The notes: a model not told the origin generated them from the sequence alone. A DNA stretch of 64,000 nt from Oscillospiraceae bacterium (GCA_015068135.1 SVLB01000001.1:44284-108283), one strand, 5' to 3'; shown: positions 48,153-58,079, counted from the stretch's first letter. Numbers and translations: made by a program.

Positions 48153-50114
48153 TCAGCACAGCTTTGCGCCAGCAGGGATGGCATCGTCCACCATCAGAAG
48201 ATTCAGCTTCTCCTCGCCCTTTTCCGTATGCACCGCAGAGATCAGCATACCGCAGGATTCTCTGCCCATCATCTTACGGGGAGGCAGGTTGGTGATGGCA
48301 ACCAGGGTCTTGCCGATCAGCTCTTCGGGCTTATAGAACTTGGCAATGCCGGAGAGGATCTGCCGATCCGTGCCGGTGCCGTCATCCAGCGTAAACTGCA
48401 GCAGCTTATCGGACTTCTTGACCGGCTGGCAGTCCTTGACCTTTACGGCCCGGAAGTCGGACTTGCAGAAGGTTTCAAAATCCACAGTTTCTTCGCTGTA
48501 GGGTTCAATTTCCAGAGCGGGGAGGGCTTCTTTGGCCTTGGCGGCATTGAAAGCGTCGATTTCCTCCAGCTTCTTGGCCATATCCAGACGGGCAAAGAGG
48601 ATCTCGCCGTTACCCAGCTGAGTGCCGGGCTTCACAGCGCCAAAGGTGGTCAGGCTCTCCAAACCACCGTTTTCGGTACCGATCTGCTCCAGGATCCGCT
48701 TGGAAGTATCCGGCAGGAAGGGCTCAATAGAAATTGCTGCCATACGGATGGACTCCAGCAGATTATACAGCACGGTGCCCAAACGCTCCCGGGCTGCTTC
48801 ATCCTTGGCCAGGGCCCAGGGTGCCGTCTCATCAATATACTTATTGGCACGGCGCAGCAGCACGAACACCTCGTCGATGGCATCTGCCACCTTCAGCTCG
48901 TTCATCTTGGCCTCCACCTTGCCGGGCATAGCCAGCGCAACCGCCTTCAGCTCCTCGTCCAGAGCCTCAGGGGCCGTAGGTGCCTGCACAACGCCGCCAA
49001 AGTACTTGCCCAGCATGGCAATGGTCCGGTTGACCAGATTGCCCAAAATGTTGGCAAGCTCAGAATTGATCCGCTCAATGATCAGCTCATAGGTCATAAT
49101 CCCGTCGGCGGCAAAGGGCATCTCATGAAGCACAAAGTAGCGCACAGCATCCACGCCGAACATCTCCACCAGGTCGTCTGCATAGATCACATTGCCCAGG
49201 GACTTGGACATCTTGTCGCCCTTCACCAGCAGCCAGGGGTGACCGAACACCTGCTTGGGCAGCTCCTCGCCCATGCTCATCAGGAAGATGGGCCAGTAGA
49301 TGGTATGGAACCGGACGATATCCTTACCGATCAGATGCAGATCCGCAGGCCAGAACTTCTTATAATGCTCAGAATGGTTGCCATCGGGATCATAGCCGCA
49401 GAAGGTGATATAGTTGCTCAGGGCATCCAGCCACACATAGGTCACATGACCGGGGTCAAACTCCACGGGAATGCCCCAGGTGAAGCTGGTACGGGACACG
49501 CAAAGGTCCTGCAGACCGGGCTTGAGGAAGTTATTGATCATCTCATTCTTCCGGCTCTCAGGCTGGATGAACTGGGGATGGGACTCGATATATTCCATCA
49601 GCTGATCGGCATACTTGCTCATCTTGAAGAAGTAGGCCTCTTCCTCGGCATCCACGCAATCCCGGCCGCAGTCGGGGCACTTGCCGTCCACCAGCTGGCT
49701 CTCGGTCCAGAAGGATTCACAGGGCGTGCAGTACTTGCCCACATACTTCCCCTTGTAAATATCGCCCTTCTCGTACATCCGGGCAAAGATCTTCTGCACC
49801 TTGGTCTTATGCTCCGGGTCGGTGGTGCGCACAAAGCGGTCGTAGGTGGTATTCATCAGATCCCAAATGTTCTTGATCTGACCTGCCACATTGTCCACAT
49901 ATTCCTGAGGAGTAATGCCGGCGGCTTCCGCCTTTTGCTGGATCTTTTGACCGTGCTCATCGGTGCCGGTCTGGAAATACACATCAAAGCCAGCCTGCCG
50001 CTTATAACGGGCAATGGCATCCGCCAACACGATCTCATAGGTGTTGCCGATATGGGGCTTTGCGGAAGTGTAGGCAATGGCTGTGGAAATATAATAAGGC
50101 TTCTTTTCAGACAT
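48153..50114 (-). CDS. metG: Methionyl-tRNA synthetase with C-terminal tRNA-binding domain
   Basis: YYISTAIAYTSAKPHIGNTYEIVLADAIARYKRQ; CPDCGRDC; KMSKSLGN; C-terminal DFRAVKVKDCQPV...ILSGIAKFYKPEELIGK. Confidence 0.98.
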   Translation of the reverse strand: MSEKKPYYISTAIAYTSAKPHIGNTYEIVLADAIARYKRQAGFDVYFQTGTDEHGQKIQQKAEAAGITPQEYVDNVAGQIKNIWDLMNTTYDRFVRTTDPEHKTKVQKIFARMYEKGDIYKGKYVGKYCTPCESFWTESQLVDGKCPDCGRDCVDAEEEAYFFKMSKYADQLMEYIESHPQFIQPESRKNEMINNFLKPGLQDLCVSRTSFTWGIPVEFDPGHVTYVWLDALSNYITFCGYDPDGNHSEHYKKFWPADLHLIGKDIVRFHTIYWPIFLMSMGEELPKQVFGHPWLLVKGDKMSKSLGNVIYADDLVEMFGVDAVRYFVLHEMPFAADGIMTYELIIERINSELANILGNLVNRTIAMLGKYFGGVVQAPTAPEALDEELKAVALAMPGKVEAKMNELKVADAIDEVFVLLRRANKYIDETAPWALAKDEAARERLGTVLYNLLESIRMAAISIEPFLPDTSKRILEQIGTENGGLESLTTFGAVKPGTQLGNGEILFARLDMAKKLEEIDAFNAAKAKEALPALEIEPYSEETVDFETFCKSDFRAVKVKDCQPVKKSDKLLQFTLDDGTGTDRQILSGIAKFYKPEELIGKTLVAITNLPPRKMMGRESCGMLISAVHTEKGEEKLNLLMVDDAIPAGAKLC

Positions 50115-50187
50115 GGGGGTCTCCTCCTTGACTGTAAGGCATACTTACAATTCTTGTATATCTTGGCTATTATACCCCCAAGCAGCA

Positions 50188-51279
50188 TTATTTGTCAACC
50201 TTTTTCACAGGCTTTCCGGTCAAAAGCAGGGCAACCGCCACAGCACTGATCCCCCCTGCCAGCTTGCCTGCGATCATGGCAGGCAGACTTTCCGGAGAGA
50301 ACCCGGCGGTAAAGCCCAAATGGTCTCCGAACACAAAGGCCGCCGACACCGCGAAGGCAATATTGACCACCTTTCCCCGGTCATCCATATCCTTGACCAT
50401 CCCAAAGGTGGCAATAGAATTTGCCAGGGTGGCAATGAGGCCGCCGGCGGCGACCCCGTTGATCCCAAGGCCCTTGCCCAAGCGAAGCAGTGGCTTGCGC
50501 AGAAGCTTTGTGATCAGATTCACCAGGGGAAACGCCCCTGCCAGGACTATGGCAATGGCACCCACCGTAGCAAAGCCTTCTTCAATGGGGGCCATACCGG
50601 GGATCAAAGCAAAGCCCGTAAGTCCCTCCACGATCGCCGCCGCCAGGCCTACGGTGATCAGGGCGATCACGCCCTTTCCAAACACCGCAAAGCCACGGAT
50701 CATAAACCGTTCCGCTTTCCAAAGCCCCAGGGCGATCACCGCACCGATCAGTACAATGGGGATGAGGTTTCTCAGGATCATCCCCACGGGAAAGCCTGCC
50801 ACCAGGCCACCCACCAAAATGCCAACGGGAATGGTCACGATGCCTGCCAGGATGCCCCGGGCCAGTGCCGGTCTGTCCTGCTCCCGCAGGATCCCCAGGG
50901 CCACAGGAATGGTAAACACCACCGTAGCCCCCAGCATGGCACCGGTGATCACACCGCCCAGCACCCCGGCACGGGGATCCTCTGCCAGCTCTGCCGCCAA
51001 CGCACCGCCGCCCATATCATTGGCAAGGATGGTTCCTGCAAACATGGCAGGGTCTGCCCCCAAAAATCGGAACGCCGGCACAACCACCGGGCGTAAGACC
51101 TGGGCAAGCACCGGAGCCAGGGAGATGATCCCCAGCATAGCAAGGGCCAAAGAGCCCATTGCCAAAACACCTTCTTCAAAGGACTTTCCCAAGCCCAAAC
51201 GGTTTCCCAGTATCCGGTCCAGCGCTCCTAAGAGGGCAAAACCGGCAAATATCCACATTAAGATCTCATGCACTGGCAT
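50188..51279 (-). CDS. eutH: Ethanolamine utilization protein EutH (permease-like)
   Basis: Multi-TM; GTILANDMGGGALAAELAEDPRAGVLGGVITGAMLGATVVFTIPVALGI; eut operon context. Confidence 0.95.
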   Translation of the reverse strand: MPVHEILMWIFAGFALLGALDRILGNRLGLGKSFEEGVLAMGSLALAMLGIISLAPVLAQVLRPVVVPAFRFLGADPAMFAGTILANDMGGGALAAELAEDPRAGVLGGVITGAMLGATVVFTIPVALGILREQDRPALARGILAGIVTIPVGILVGGLVAGFPVGMILRNLIPIVLIGAVIALGLWKAERFMIRGFAVFGKGVIALITVGLAAAIVEGLTGFALIPGMAPIEEGFATVGAIAIVLAGAFPLVNLITKLLRKPLLRLGKGLGINGVAAGGLIATLANSIATFGMVKDMDDRGKVVNIAFAVSAAFVFGDHLGFTAGFSPESLPAMIAGKLAGGISAVAVALLLTGKPVKKVDK

Positions 51280-51293
51280 GGTATCATCCTTTC

Positions 51294-51360
51294 AAATTCC
51301 AATTTTCCGCTTGGCCTCCCCTGTAGGGGAGGCTTTGGCCTGCGCGGCAAACTGGAATTT
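51294..51360. repeat. Composite inverted repeat in the eutN-eutH gap
   Basis: AAATTCCAATTTTCCGC (51294-51310) / GCGGCAAACTGGAATTT (51344-51360) enclosing GGCCTCCCCTGTAGGGGAGGC. Confidence 0.8.
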
Positions 51361-51595
51361 ACTTTTTTTCCGGGTCCAGGATCGCCACCACAGCAGCATC
51401 CACCGGCGCTTCCATGGAGAATCTTGCGGCGGCAGAGCCCATAACCAGCAGCACCTGGTCGCCGGGGCCTGCCCCCACCTGGTCTGCCGCCACCACCTCG
51501 CCGGCTACGGTGCGTACCACCAAAAAGGTCTGCCCCATCAGGCACTGGGCCTTTCGGGAGGACCAGACGGAGCCCAGAACTGTTCCGATCTTCAT
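51359..51595 (-). CDS. eutN: EutN/CcmL family BMC-P microcompartment vertex protein
   Basis: MKIGTVLGSVWSSRKAQCLMGQTFLVVRTV...VVAADQVGAGPGDQVLLVMGSAARF. Confidence 0.93.
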   Translation of the reverse strand: MKIGTVLGSVWSSRKAQCLMGQTFLVVRTVAGEVVAADQVGAGPGDQVLLVMGSAAARFSMEAPVDAAVVAILDPEKK

Positions 51596-51990
51596 TACAT
51601 TCCCTCCAGTATTTCCTTCGCCAGGGGTGTGAGCACTGCTCCGGGACCCGGCTGTTCCCCTCTTTGCCGCATAGCCGCTGCCGCCTGGGCAGTGATGAGT
51701 CTTCTTTGCGCCCCATCGGTAAAGACTACCCCCCAGCTTTTCAGCTGTCTGCGCGCCGATGCCAGGGCAGCACCGAGGGCCCGGTTGCCGGGTGCCTCCG
51801 GCAGTCCCGGTGTGTACAGCACCACGGTTCTGCCCTGGGCCAGTGCCTCCAATACCCGTTCTTCCCGAAAGGAAAGAAGCTGTCCCAGCCCCAAAGAGCC
51901 AATGACCACGGCTTCATAGGGAGGCTCCTGCACATAAGCATAGCCCAACGGGCACGCGGGCTCCTGTCCGATCAGCAACGCCCGGGTCAT
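51595..51990 (-). CDS. Eut-operon-embedded hypothetical protein
   Basis: ATG-overlaps eutN and pduL in one polycistron; MTRALLIGQEPACPLGYAYVQEPPYEAVVIGSLG...; no enzyme motif recognised. Confidence 0.75.
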   Translation of the reverse strand: MTRALLIGQEPACPLGYAYVQEPPYEAVVIGSLGLGQLLSFREERVLEALAQGRTVVLYTPGLPEAPGNRALGAALASARRQLKSWGVVFTDGAQRRLITAQAAAAMRQRGEQPGPGAVLTPLAKEILEGM

Positions 51991-52586
51991 GGCAGGATCC
52001 TCCCCAGGTCTCCGGCACCCATGCCGCAGGCATTGGCCTCATCATAATCCAAATGCACATAAGTGGCAAATTTAGGGCTGACCCGTACCAATACCTGAGA
52101 AAAAGACAGAGGTCTTTGGGTAAAGACCTGAAGATTCACCAATTGTCCGTCCTTGACGCCAAAATGGGCGGCATCCTCCGGGGTCATGTGGATATGCCGT
52201 TGGGCGGCGATCACCCCCCGGTTTAATTCCACCCGTCCTTTGGGACCGATCAGGGTACAGCCGGGACTGTTTGCCACATCCCCGGAGGGCCGCACCGGCA
52301 CCTGAAGTCCCAATGCTCTGGCATCGGTCAGGGAGATCTCCACCTGCGCCTCCTCCCGTTCCGGTCCCAGTACCGCCACATTGGCAAATTCCCCCTTGGG
52401 GCCGATCACCGTCACCCGTTCATTGGCCAGATACTGCCCCGGCTGGGACAAGGGCCGTTTGGGGGTCAGAGGCCCACCAAACAGCTGTAAGGCCTGTGCC
52501 TTTGTCACATGGACATGGCGGCCCGATGCCTCCAGCTCCACAAAGATCCGGCCCATGATCGCCCCGGTAATTGCTTCAATATCCAT
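51987..52586 (-). CDS. pduL: Phosphate propanoyl/acetyltransferase PduL-type (EutD function)
   Basis: VELEASGRHVHVTKAQALQLFG; IAAQRHIHMTPEDAAHFGVKDGQ; YVHLDYDEANACGM. Confidence 0.94.
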   Translation of the reverse strand: MDIEAITGAIMGRIFVELEASGRHVHVTKAQALQLFGGPLTPKRPLSQPGQYLANERVTVIGPKGEFANVAVLGPEREEAQVEISLTDARALGLQVPVRPSGDVANSPGCTLIGPKGRVELNRGVIAAQRHIHMTPEDAAHFGVKDGQLVNLQVFTQRPLSFSQVLVRVSPKFATYVHLDYDEANACGMGAGDLGRILP

Positions 52587-53277
52587 AAACGTTCCTTTCA
52601 GGTCCCGCTTTTGCGCGGATCATGAGTATATAGAGCATACTGCTCACCCGGTTGAGGGCCTGCAAAATGTCCGGTCTTGTGGGGACACCGTCCACATCCA
52701 CAAAGGCATCCACTCCGGCAAGCTCTGCCTCCCGGGCGGCACACCGGGCCCGATTCAGCCTTGCGATCACCGGTCCGTCTGTATGCTCCGGCATAAAATG
52801 GGGCTGTCCGTAGTACTCCTGGGGAAAATGGCTGTGCTTTCGCTGATCCTCGGCATCCAGTCCGCACAGCTCCGTATCCCCCACCGGCTCCCGGAGTACA
52901 TCACAGGCGATCAGCCGCCGTACCAGCTCCAGGATCTGCCGGAGTTCTCCGGTATAGGCCCCTTCCAGTTGACATAATATCAGTTCGCTTTCCAGGGTAT
53001 CGATCTTCCCCCGGAACCGGATCCGGGGGTGGTTCTTAGGCACCAGGGTATTTCCGTACAAATGGGTCATATGCTCCGGCTTTTGGGACAGTGTTCCCCC
53101 ACCCGGAAGGGTGTAGCTGTCAGGCTTTGCCAGGGTCGCCGGCAGAATATCGATCCGCTCCCGGCACAGATAGTCCCTTGCCTCTGAGGTCAGCTGATCC
53201 CCTTTTCCCAGATAGAATACCCGTTTGCCCTCACGGTTGCGGATATTGTCCCGCACCGCCTCCAGCGAATACAGCAT
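52576..53277 (-). CDS. eutT: EutT-type cobalamin adenosyltransferase
   Basis: MTHLYGNTLVPKNHPRIRFRGKIDTLESELILCQ; ARLNRARCAAREAELAGVDAF. Confidence 0.88.
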   Translation of the reverse strand: MLYSLEAVRDNIRNREGKRVFYLGKGDQLTSEARDYLCRERIDILPATLAKPDSYTLPGGGTLSQKPEHMTHLYGNTLVPKNHPRIRFRGKIDTLESELILCQLEGAYTGELRQILELVRRLIACDVLREPVGDTELCGLDAEDQRKHSHFPQEYYGQPHFMPEHTDGPVIARLNRARCAAREAELAGVDAFVDVDGVPTRPDILQALNRVSSMLYILMIRAKAGPERNVYGY

Positions 53278-53585
53278 TACTTAGTCGCACCGCCGGCATC
53301 CTTGCTCAGACGACCATGGGGCAAAATGGAGTCTACCTCCGTATGGGGCCGTGCGATCACATGAACACTCACCAGCTCGCCCACCTTCTCCGCCGCCGCG
53401 GCACCGGCATCGGTGGCGGCCTTGACAGCACCCACATCTCCGCGGACCATAACGGTCACCAGACCGCCGCCCACCTGCTCCTTGCCCACCAGCTGGACAT
53501 TGGCAGACTTGACCATGGCATCTGCCGCCTCAATGGCTCCCACCAGGCCCTTTGTTTCGATCATTCCCAAAGCATTTGTGTTCAT
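53277..53585 (-). CDS. eutM: BMC-domain hexameric shell protein EutM
   Basis: [58 protein letters not shown]. Confidence 0.97.
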   Translation of the reverse strand: MNTNALGMIETKGLVGAIEAADAMVKSANVQLVGKEQVGGGLVTVMVRGDVGAVKAATDAGAAAAEKVGELVSVHVIARPHTEVDSILPHGRLSKDAGGATK

Positions 53586-53589
53586 AATA

Positions 53590-53643
53590 ACTTCTTCCTT
53601 TCAGATTTCAATTTTCCGCTTTGCCTCCCCTGCAAGGGGAGCC
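53590..53643. repeat. Hairpin/RBS repeat in the eutE-eutM gap
   Basis: tttcaattttccgctttgcctcccctgcaaggggagccgaattta. Confidence 0.7.
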
Positions 53644-53647
53644 GAAT

Positions 53648-55075
53648 TTAGTTTAATCTTTCCAAAATCTTTGCAGCCAGCATTTCCACCAGGGCTTCAC
53701 CCACCTGGGGTCTGCTTTCTTCGGTATGCCCCGTATCCCAGGCCACTCTGCGGATATTGATCAGATCCAGGGGCGAAATATTATTGGACGAGGAACTGCC
53801 GCCTACTGCACCACAGCCCAGGGTCAGTGCCGGGAACAACCCCGTTGTGGCACCGATGCCCCCCAGGGCCGCCGGGGTATTCACCAGAAACCGGGACACG
53901 GGGATCTGCAGGGCAAATTTCCGTACCACTGCCAAATCTGTGGCATGGATAGCAAAGGTATGGCCGCTTCCCTCATGGGTCAGCACCTCAATGGCCTTTT
54001 CCAACACCGCATCCTCACTGTCCATCACAAAAAACGCCAGCACCGGGCAAAGCTTCTCCATGGAGTAAGGACGTGTAGGACCTGCTTCCTGCTCCCGGGC
54101 TACCAGCACCCTGGTCCCCTCCGGAACGGAGAAACCGGCCTTTTTCGCCAGGGTGACCGCGGATTTTCCCACGATCTCCGGGTTTAATGCCCCGGTGGGG
54201 CGAAACAGTAGCTTTGCCAGACTCCCTGCCTCTGTTTCATTCATAAAATAGAAGCCCTGACGGGCGCCCTCTTTCCGGACTGCCGCCTCCAGTTCCTTTT
54301 CCACCACAATGGACTGCTCCGAAGCGCAAACCGTACCGTAGTCAAAGGTCTTGGACCGGGCAATGGCTTCCATAGCCTTTTGCACATCCGCAGACCGGTG
54401 GATATAGGCCGGACCGTTGCCCGCCCCCACACCGATAGCAGGTTTTCCGGAGGAATAGGCCGCCCGGACCATTGCCGGACCTCCCGTTGCCAGGATCAGC
54501 CGCACCTGGGGCGCGCCCATCAGCTCCTGACAGCCCGCCATGGAGGCAATGGACAAGCATCCCACCGCCCCCTTGGGGGCGCCTGCCGCCTCTGCCGCCT
54601 CTTTTACGATCTGCGCCGCCCGAAGGGTACATCGGATCGCCTTGGGATGGGGAGAAAAGACGATGGTATTTCCTGCCTTCAAAGCGATCATGGCTTTGTA
54701 GCACACTGTGGATGTGGGATTGGTGCTGGGCACGATCCCGGCGATCACACCCACAGGCACCCCCACCTCCCATAGCTTTTCCCCGGGAAGCTCCCTTAAT
54801 ACACCCACAGTCTTCATGTCCCGGATGGCTTGCCACACATCCCGGGAGGCAAACCGGTTCTTTACCGTTTTATCTTCCTCGTTGCCAAAGCCCGTTTCCT
54901 CCACCGCAAGGCGCGCAAGCTCCCCGGCGGACTGCTCAAACACACGGGCAATGTTTTCTACAATGGCATCCAGCTGCGCCTGAGACATCCGCGCCAATTC
55001 CTTTTGGGCCGTTTGCGCCAAAGCGGCCAGAGATCTTGCTTCCTGCCGGGCTTGTAAATCCTTATCCAGTTCCAT
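53648..55075 (-). CDS. eutE: CoA-acylating acetaldehyde dehydrogenase EutE
   Basis: VPVGVIAGIVPSTNPTSTVCYKAMIALKAGNTIVFSPHP; FDYGTVCASEQSIVVE. Confidence 0.95.
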   Translation of the reverse strand: MELDKDLQARQEARSLAALAQTAQKELARMSQAQLDAIVENIARVFEQSAGELARLAVEETGFGNEEDKTVKNRFASRDVWQAIRDMKTVGVLRELPGEKLWEVGVPVGVIAGIVPSTNPTSTVCYKAMIALKAGNTIVFSPHPKAIRCTLRAAQIVKEAAEAAGAPKGAVGCLSIASMAGCQELMGAPQVRLILATGGPAMVRAAYSSGKPAIGVGAGNGPAYIHRSADVQKAMEAIARSKTFDYGTVCASEQSIVVEKELEAAVRKEGARQGFYFMNETEAGSLAKLLFRPTGALNPEIVGKSAVTLAKKAGFSVPEGTRVLVAREQEAGPTRPYSMEKLCPVLAFFVMDSEDAVLEKAIEVLTHEGSGHTFAIHATDLAVVRKFALQIPVSRFLVNTPAALGGIGATTGLFPALTLGCGAVGGSSSSNNISPLDLINIRRVAWDTGHTEESRPQVGEALVEMLAAKILERLN

Positions 55076-55078
55076 ACT

Positions 55079-55708
55079 TCACCTTTCCTTTGGGTTTTGT
55101 GCCACCTGGGCAACCGCTTGGGCGAAGGCCGCACAGGCGGCCTGGCAGGCAGACTGGCTTCCCGTCAAGAGTCCTCCGCCAAAATTGGTCTCACTGGGCG
55201 GTCCATATAGTTTACATAACTTTACATCTGCCGCCTTCAGGGCCGCATCCATAGCGTACATGCTCTCCAAAGGCGGTGCGATCAGATAGGCCAAAGCCGC
55301 CCCCTCCGGGACCCCTGCCTCCCCAGCCAAGAACGAGCCCGTCCGGCTCACCGTATGGGCAAGGTAAGGGACCTCCCCTGCCAGTTCAAAGCCCACCTGC
55401 TCCAAGGCGTTCAGTGCCGCCTCCATACCGCTTCGCAAGGCCTCGGGATTGGGTCCTGCCAGGATGCCGATCACCTCACCGGCATTTGGGGTAGCGGCAT
55501 TGGCCGCACCGGCATAAAAGCTTCTGCTGTAGCAGACCCGGACATCCGCGGCCTTGGTGGCCGCATCCAGGGCAATATAGGTGGCATCGTCACAGTCGGT
55601 GGTGAGCATTCCCAGGCAGGGATAGCCCTCGGGCGCCTGCAAGCCCCGGCACAGCTGTGGGGAGGCACTTGCCAAATACCGCACCGCCAGCACCTTCACG
55701 GGGATCAT
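55079..55708 (-). CDS. eutL: EutL trimeric BMC-T shell protein
   Basis: MIPVKVLAVRYLASASPQLCRGLQAPEGYPCLGMLTTDCDDATYIALDAATKAADVRVCYSRSFYAGA. Confidence 0.95.
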   Translation of the reverse strand: MIPVKVLAVRYLASASPQLCRGLQAPEGYPCLGMLTTDCDDATYIALDAATKAADVRVCYSRSFYAGAANAATPNAGEVIGILAGPNPEALRSGMEAALNALEQVGFELAGEVPYLAHTVSRTGSFLAGEAGVPEGAALAYLIAPPLESMYAMDAALKAADVKLCKLYGPPSETNFGGGLLTGSQSACQAACAAFAQAVAQVAQNPKER

Positions 55709-56613
55709 GCCCCATCCCCCAAATGCAGACCCACACCGGACACCCGCCTGCGCAGGATCTTCTCGATCAGCTCTGCAATATGGGCTCCGGCCTCCACCGC
55801 TGGCGTCCCCTGTGCATGGATATTGGACACCACAGTACGGGCAGATTCCGAAACCCCCGTATGGGGCTCGTAGGTTATATAGGCGGACATACTCTTATCC
55901 GTAACCAAGCCGGGGCGTTCCCCTACCAGGACGCACACCAGCTCACATCCGGTCACATCCCCCACCGCATCTCCGGCACCCACACGGCAGTACCGCACAA
56001 ACACCGGCTCTGCGCAGTCGATGCCTCTTACCTTCAGACCGTCCCGGATGGCGGCCAGGCAGTCCATGGCATTCGCCAAAATCGCCGCCGAGGACAGCCC
56101 GTCCCCCACCACGATCTGCACCCTTGGCTTTCTGGGAATGGCTTTTTTCAGCTTTGCCCGGTTTTCTTCGTCAAACCGCCGTCCCAGGTCCGGGCGGGTC
56201 AGATACATATCCTTATCCTTACAGCAGGTCTGCAATGCTACCATGCCGTTTTTTGCCGCATAGTCCTCCGGGATCTGGGAGAACACCGCATCCTGGGCGG
56301 CGGCATGGTCTGCCCGGAACCGGAGCATGGTCACGGTCTTATACCTGGCACCGGCTTTTCCTGCCCCCAGTCGGGCAGGGGTTTTGGCTTTCAGGGCCGC
56401 AAAGCCCTCTTTGTCCTTGGGATCTTCCACCAAATACAGCTTCCTTAGATCCAACGCGGTCACATCTGCTGCAGACTCAGAAGGGTCCCCTTCCGGGCAG
56501 GTTTCCCGGGGCCCCGGCTGGGTAGGCTTGTAGTCACTGGCCTTGACCATAGGCTCCTGCCCCATGGTCTGCAGGATCTGCGCCACCATGGCTGTCAATT
56601 CCTGTTTGTTCAT
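55705..56613 (-). CDS. eutC: Ethanolamine ammonia-lyase small subunit
   Basis: ARLGAGKAGARYKTVTMLRFRADHAAAQDAVFSQI; VQIVVGDGLSSAAILAN; VCVLVGERPGLVTDKSMSAYITYEP. Confidence 0.97.
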   Translation of the reverse strand: MNKQELTAMVAQILQTMGQEPMVKASDYKPTQPGPRETCPEGDPSESAADVTALDLRKLYLVEDPKDKEGFAALKAKTPARLGAGKAGARYKTVTMLRFRADHAAAQDAVFSQIPEDYAAKNGMVALQTCCKDKDMYLTRPDLGRRFDEENRAKLKKAIPRKPRVQIVVGDGLSSAAILANAMDCLAAIRDGLKVRGIDCAEPVFVRYCRVGAGDAVGDVTGCELVCVLVGERPGLVTDKSMSAYITYEPHTGVSESARTVVSNIHAQGTPAVEAGAHIAELIEKILRRRVSGVGLHLGDGA

Positions 56614-56621
56614 TTATTTCC

Positions 56622-56664
56622 TCCATTGCAAATTCTAATTTTCCGCTTTGATAAATCGGAACTT
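56622..56664. repeat. Hairpin/RBS repeat in the eutB-eutC gap
   Basis: aaattctaattttccgctttgataaatcggaacttagaat; TTCTAA...TTAGAA stem. Confidence 0.65.
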
Positions 56665-58027
56665 AGAATAATAGACTGGAGCCGTCGCCTGCTTTGGCTG
56701 TCAGCTTGCCGTTTTCCGTAAAGCCCATGGTCTCCAGCCACCGGGCAAACTCCGGGATCGCCGTTTTTCCCGTCAGCTCTCGCAGAGCCGCCGTTTCCCG
56801 GAAGCCCGTGGTCTGGTAGTTGAGCATAATGTCATCCCCGTGGGGGATGCCCATAAAGTAATTGCAGCCCGCCACCGTCAAAAGGGTCGCCAGGTTTTCA
56901 ATGTCGTTCTGATCCGCCTTCATATGGTTGGTATAACAGCAGTCACAGCCCATGCTGATCCCCGTCAGCTTCCCCATGAAATGATCCTCCAGCCCCGCAC
57001 GGGTCACCTGTCGGGCATCGTAGAGGTACTCCGGTCCAATAAAGCCCACCACCGTATTCACCAGGAAGGGAGAAAACTGCTTGGCAAAGCCGTAGCAGCG
57101 GGCCTCCATGGTCACCTGATCCGTGTCATAATGGGCTTCGGAAGACAGCTCCGACCCCTGCCCGGTCTCAAAATACATTACATTGGGACCCTCGCAGGTG
57201 CCACGGTGCAAAAGCAGCTGTCTTGCCTCCTCCAGAGTTGCCGCGTCAAAGCCAAAGGCCGCGTTGCCCTTTTGGGAACCGGCAATGGACTGGAAGATCA
57301 GGTCGCAGGGGGCTCCCGCCTCCACCGCCTTGATCTGCGCCGTCACATGGGCCAGCACACAGATCTGGGTGGGGATCTGCCAATGCTCCCGGATCTCATG
57401 GAACCGGCGCAAAACCTTCCCCACCTGCTCCGGAGAGTCCGTCACCGGATTCAGACCGATCACCGCATCCCCGGCGCCAAAGCTGAGCCCCTCCAAGGTG
57501 GAGGCGGTGATGCCGTCGGGGTCATCGGTGGTGTGGTTGGGCTGAAGGCGGCAGGACAGGGTCCCGGGCAAGCCGATGGTAGTATTACAGTGGGCAGTCA
57601 CCGTGATCTTCTGAGCCCCGTAGATCAGATCCAGGTTGCTCATAAGCTTGCACACCGCCGCCACCATCTCCGAGGTCAGACCCCGGCTGAGCTTACGGAT
57701 CTCAGCCCCGGTGGTTCTTTCGTCCAATATCCACTCCCGAAGCTGGGCAACCGTCCAGTTTCGGATCTTTTCATACTGGACCTCGTTGACCCCATCCTGG
57801 ATGATCCGGGTCACCTCGTCCTCCTCATAAGGCACGGCAGGATGCTCCCGCAGATCCGCCAGGGTAAGCTCCGAAAGTACTACCTTGGCGGCGATCCGCT
57901 CCTGGGAGGTCTGCGCCGCAAGACCTGCCAGCTTGTCGCCGGTCTTTTCTTCGTTGGCCTTTGCCAATACCTCTTTTATGCTTTTGAAGATATATGTTTT
58001 TCCCAATAGGGTCGTTTTCAGTTTCAT
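56663..58027 (-). CDS. eutB: Ethanolamine ammonia-lyase large subunit
   Basis: MSNLDLIYGAQKITVTAHCNTTIGLPGTLSCRLQPNHTTDDPDGI; FETGQGSELSSEAHYDTDQVTMEARCYGFAKQFSPFLVNTVVGFIGPEYLYD. Confidence 0.98.
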   Translation of the reverse strand: MKLKTTLLGKTYIFKSIKEVLAKANEEKTGDKLAGLAAQTSQERIAAKVVLSELTLADLREHPAVPYEEDEVTRIIQDGVNEVQYEKIRNWTVAQLREWILDERTTGAEIRKLSRGLTSEMVAAVCKLMSNLDLIYGAQKITVTAHCNTTIGLPGTLSCRLQPNHTTDDPDGITASTLEGLSFGAGDAVIGLNPVTDSPEQVGKVLRRFHEIREHWQIPTQICVLAHVTAQIKAVEAGAPCDLIFQSIAGSQKGNAAFGFDAATLEEARQLLLHRGTCEGPNVMYFETGQGSELSSEAHYDTDQVTMEARCYGFAKQFSPFLVNTVVGFIGPEYLYDARQVTRAGLEDHFMGKLTGISMGCDCCYTNHMKADQNDIENLATLLTVAGCNYFMGIPHGDDIMLNYQTTGFRETAALRELTGKTAIPEFARWLETMGFTENGKLTAKAGDGSSLLF

Positions 58028-58079
58028 AGATTCCCTCCGTTGCGGATTTCTTGGTAGGAGCCGATGTGGGCATCGGCTC

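Noticed and set aside
48228-50249. 673-aa ORF antisense to metG
   Set aside because: metG is certain on the minus strand; the + ORF is a codon-bias shadow.
50192-51919. 575-aa and other + strand ORFs across the eut operon
   Set aside because: Antisense to clear eutH/eutN genes; no recognisable domain.
51290-56664. EutV/ANTAR dual-hairpin antitermination sites
   Set aside because: Related sequences also lie upstream of non-eut genes (23.2 kb, 31.7 kb), I could not see paired hairpins with ANTAR-type loops plus terminators, and no eutVW is in the window.
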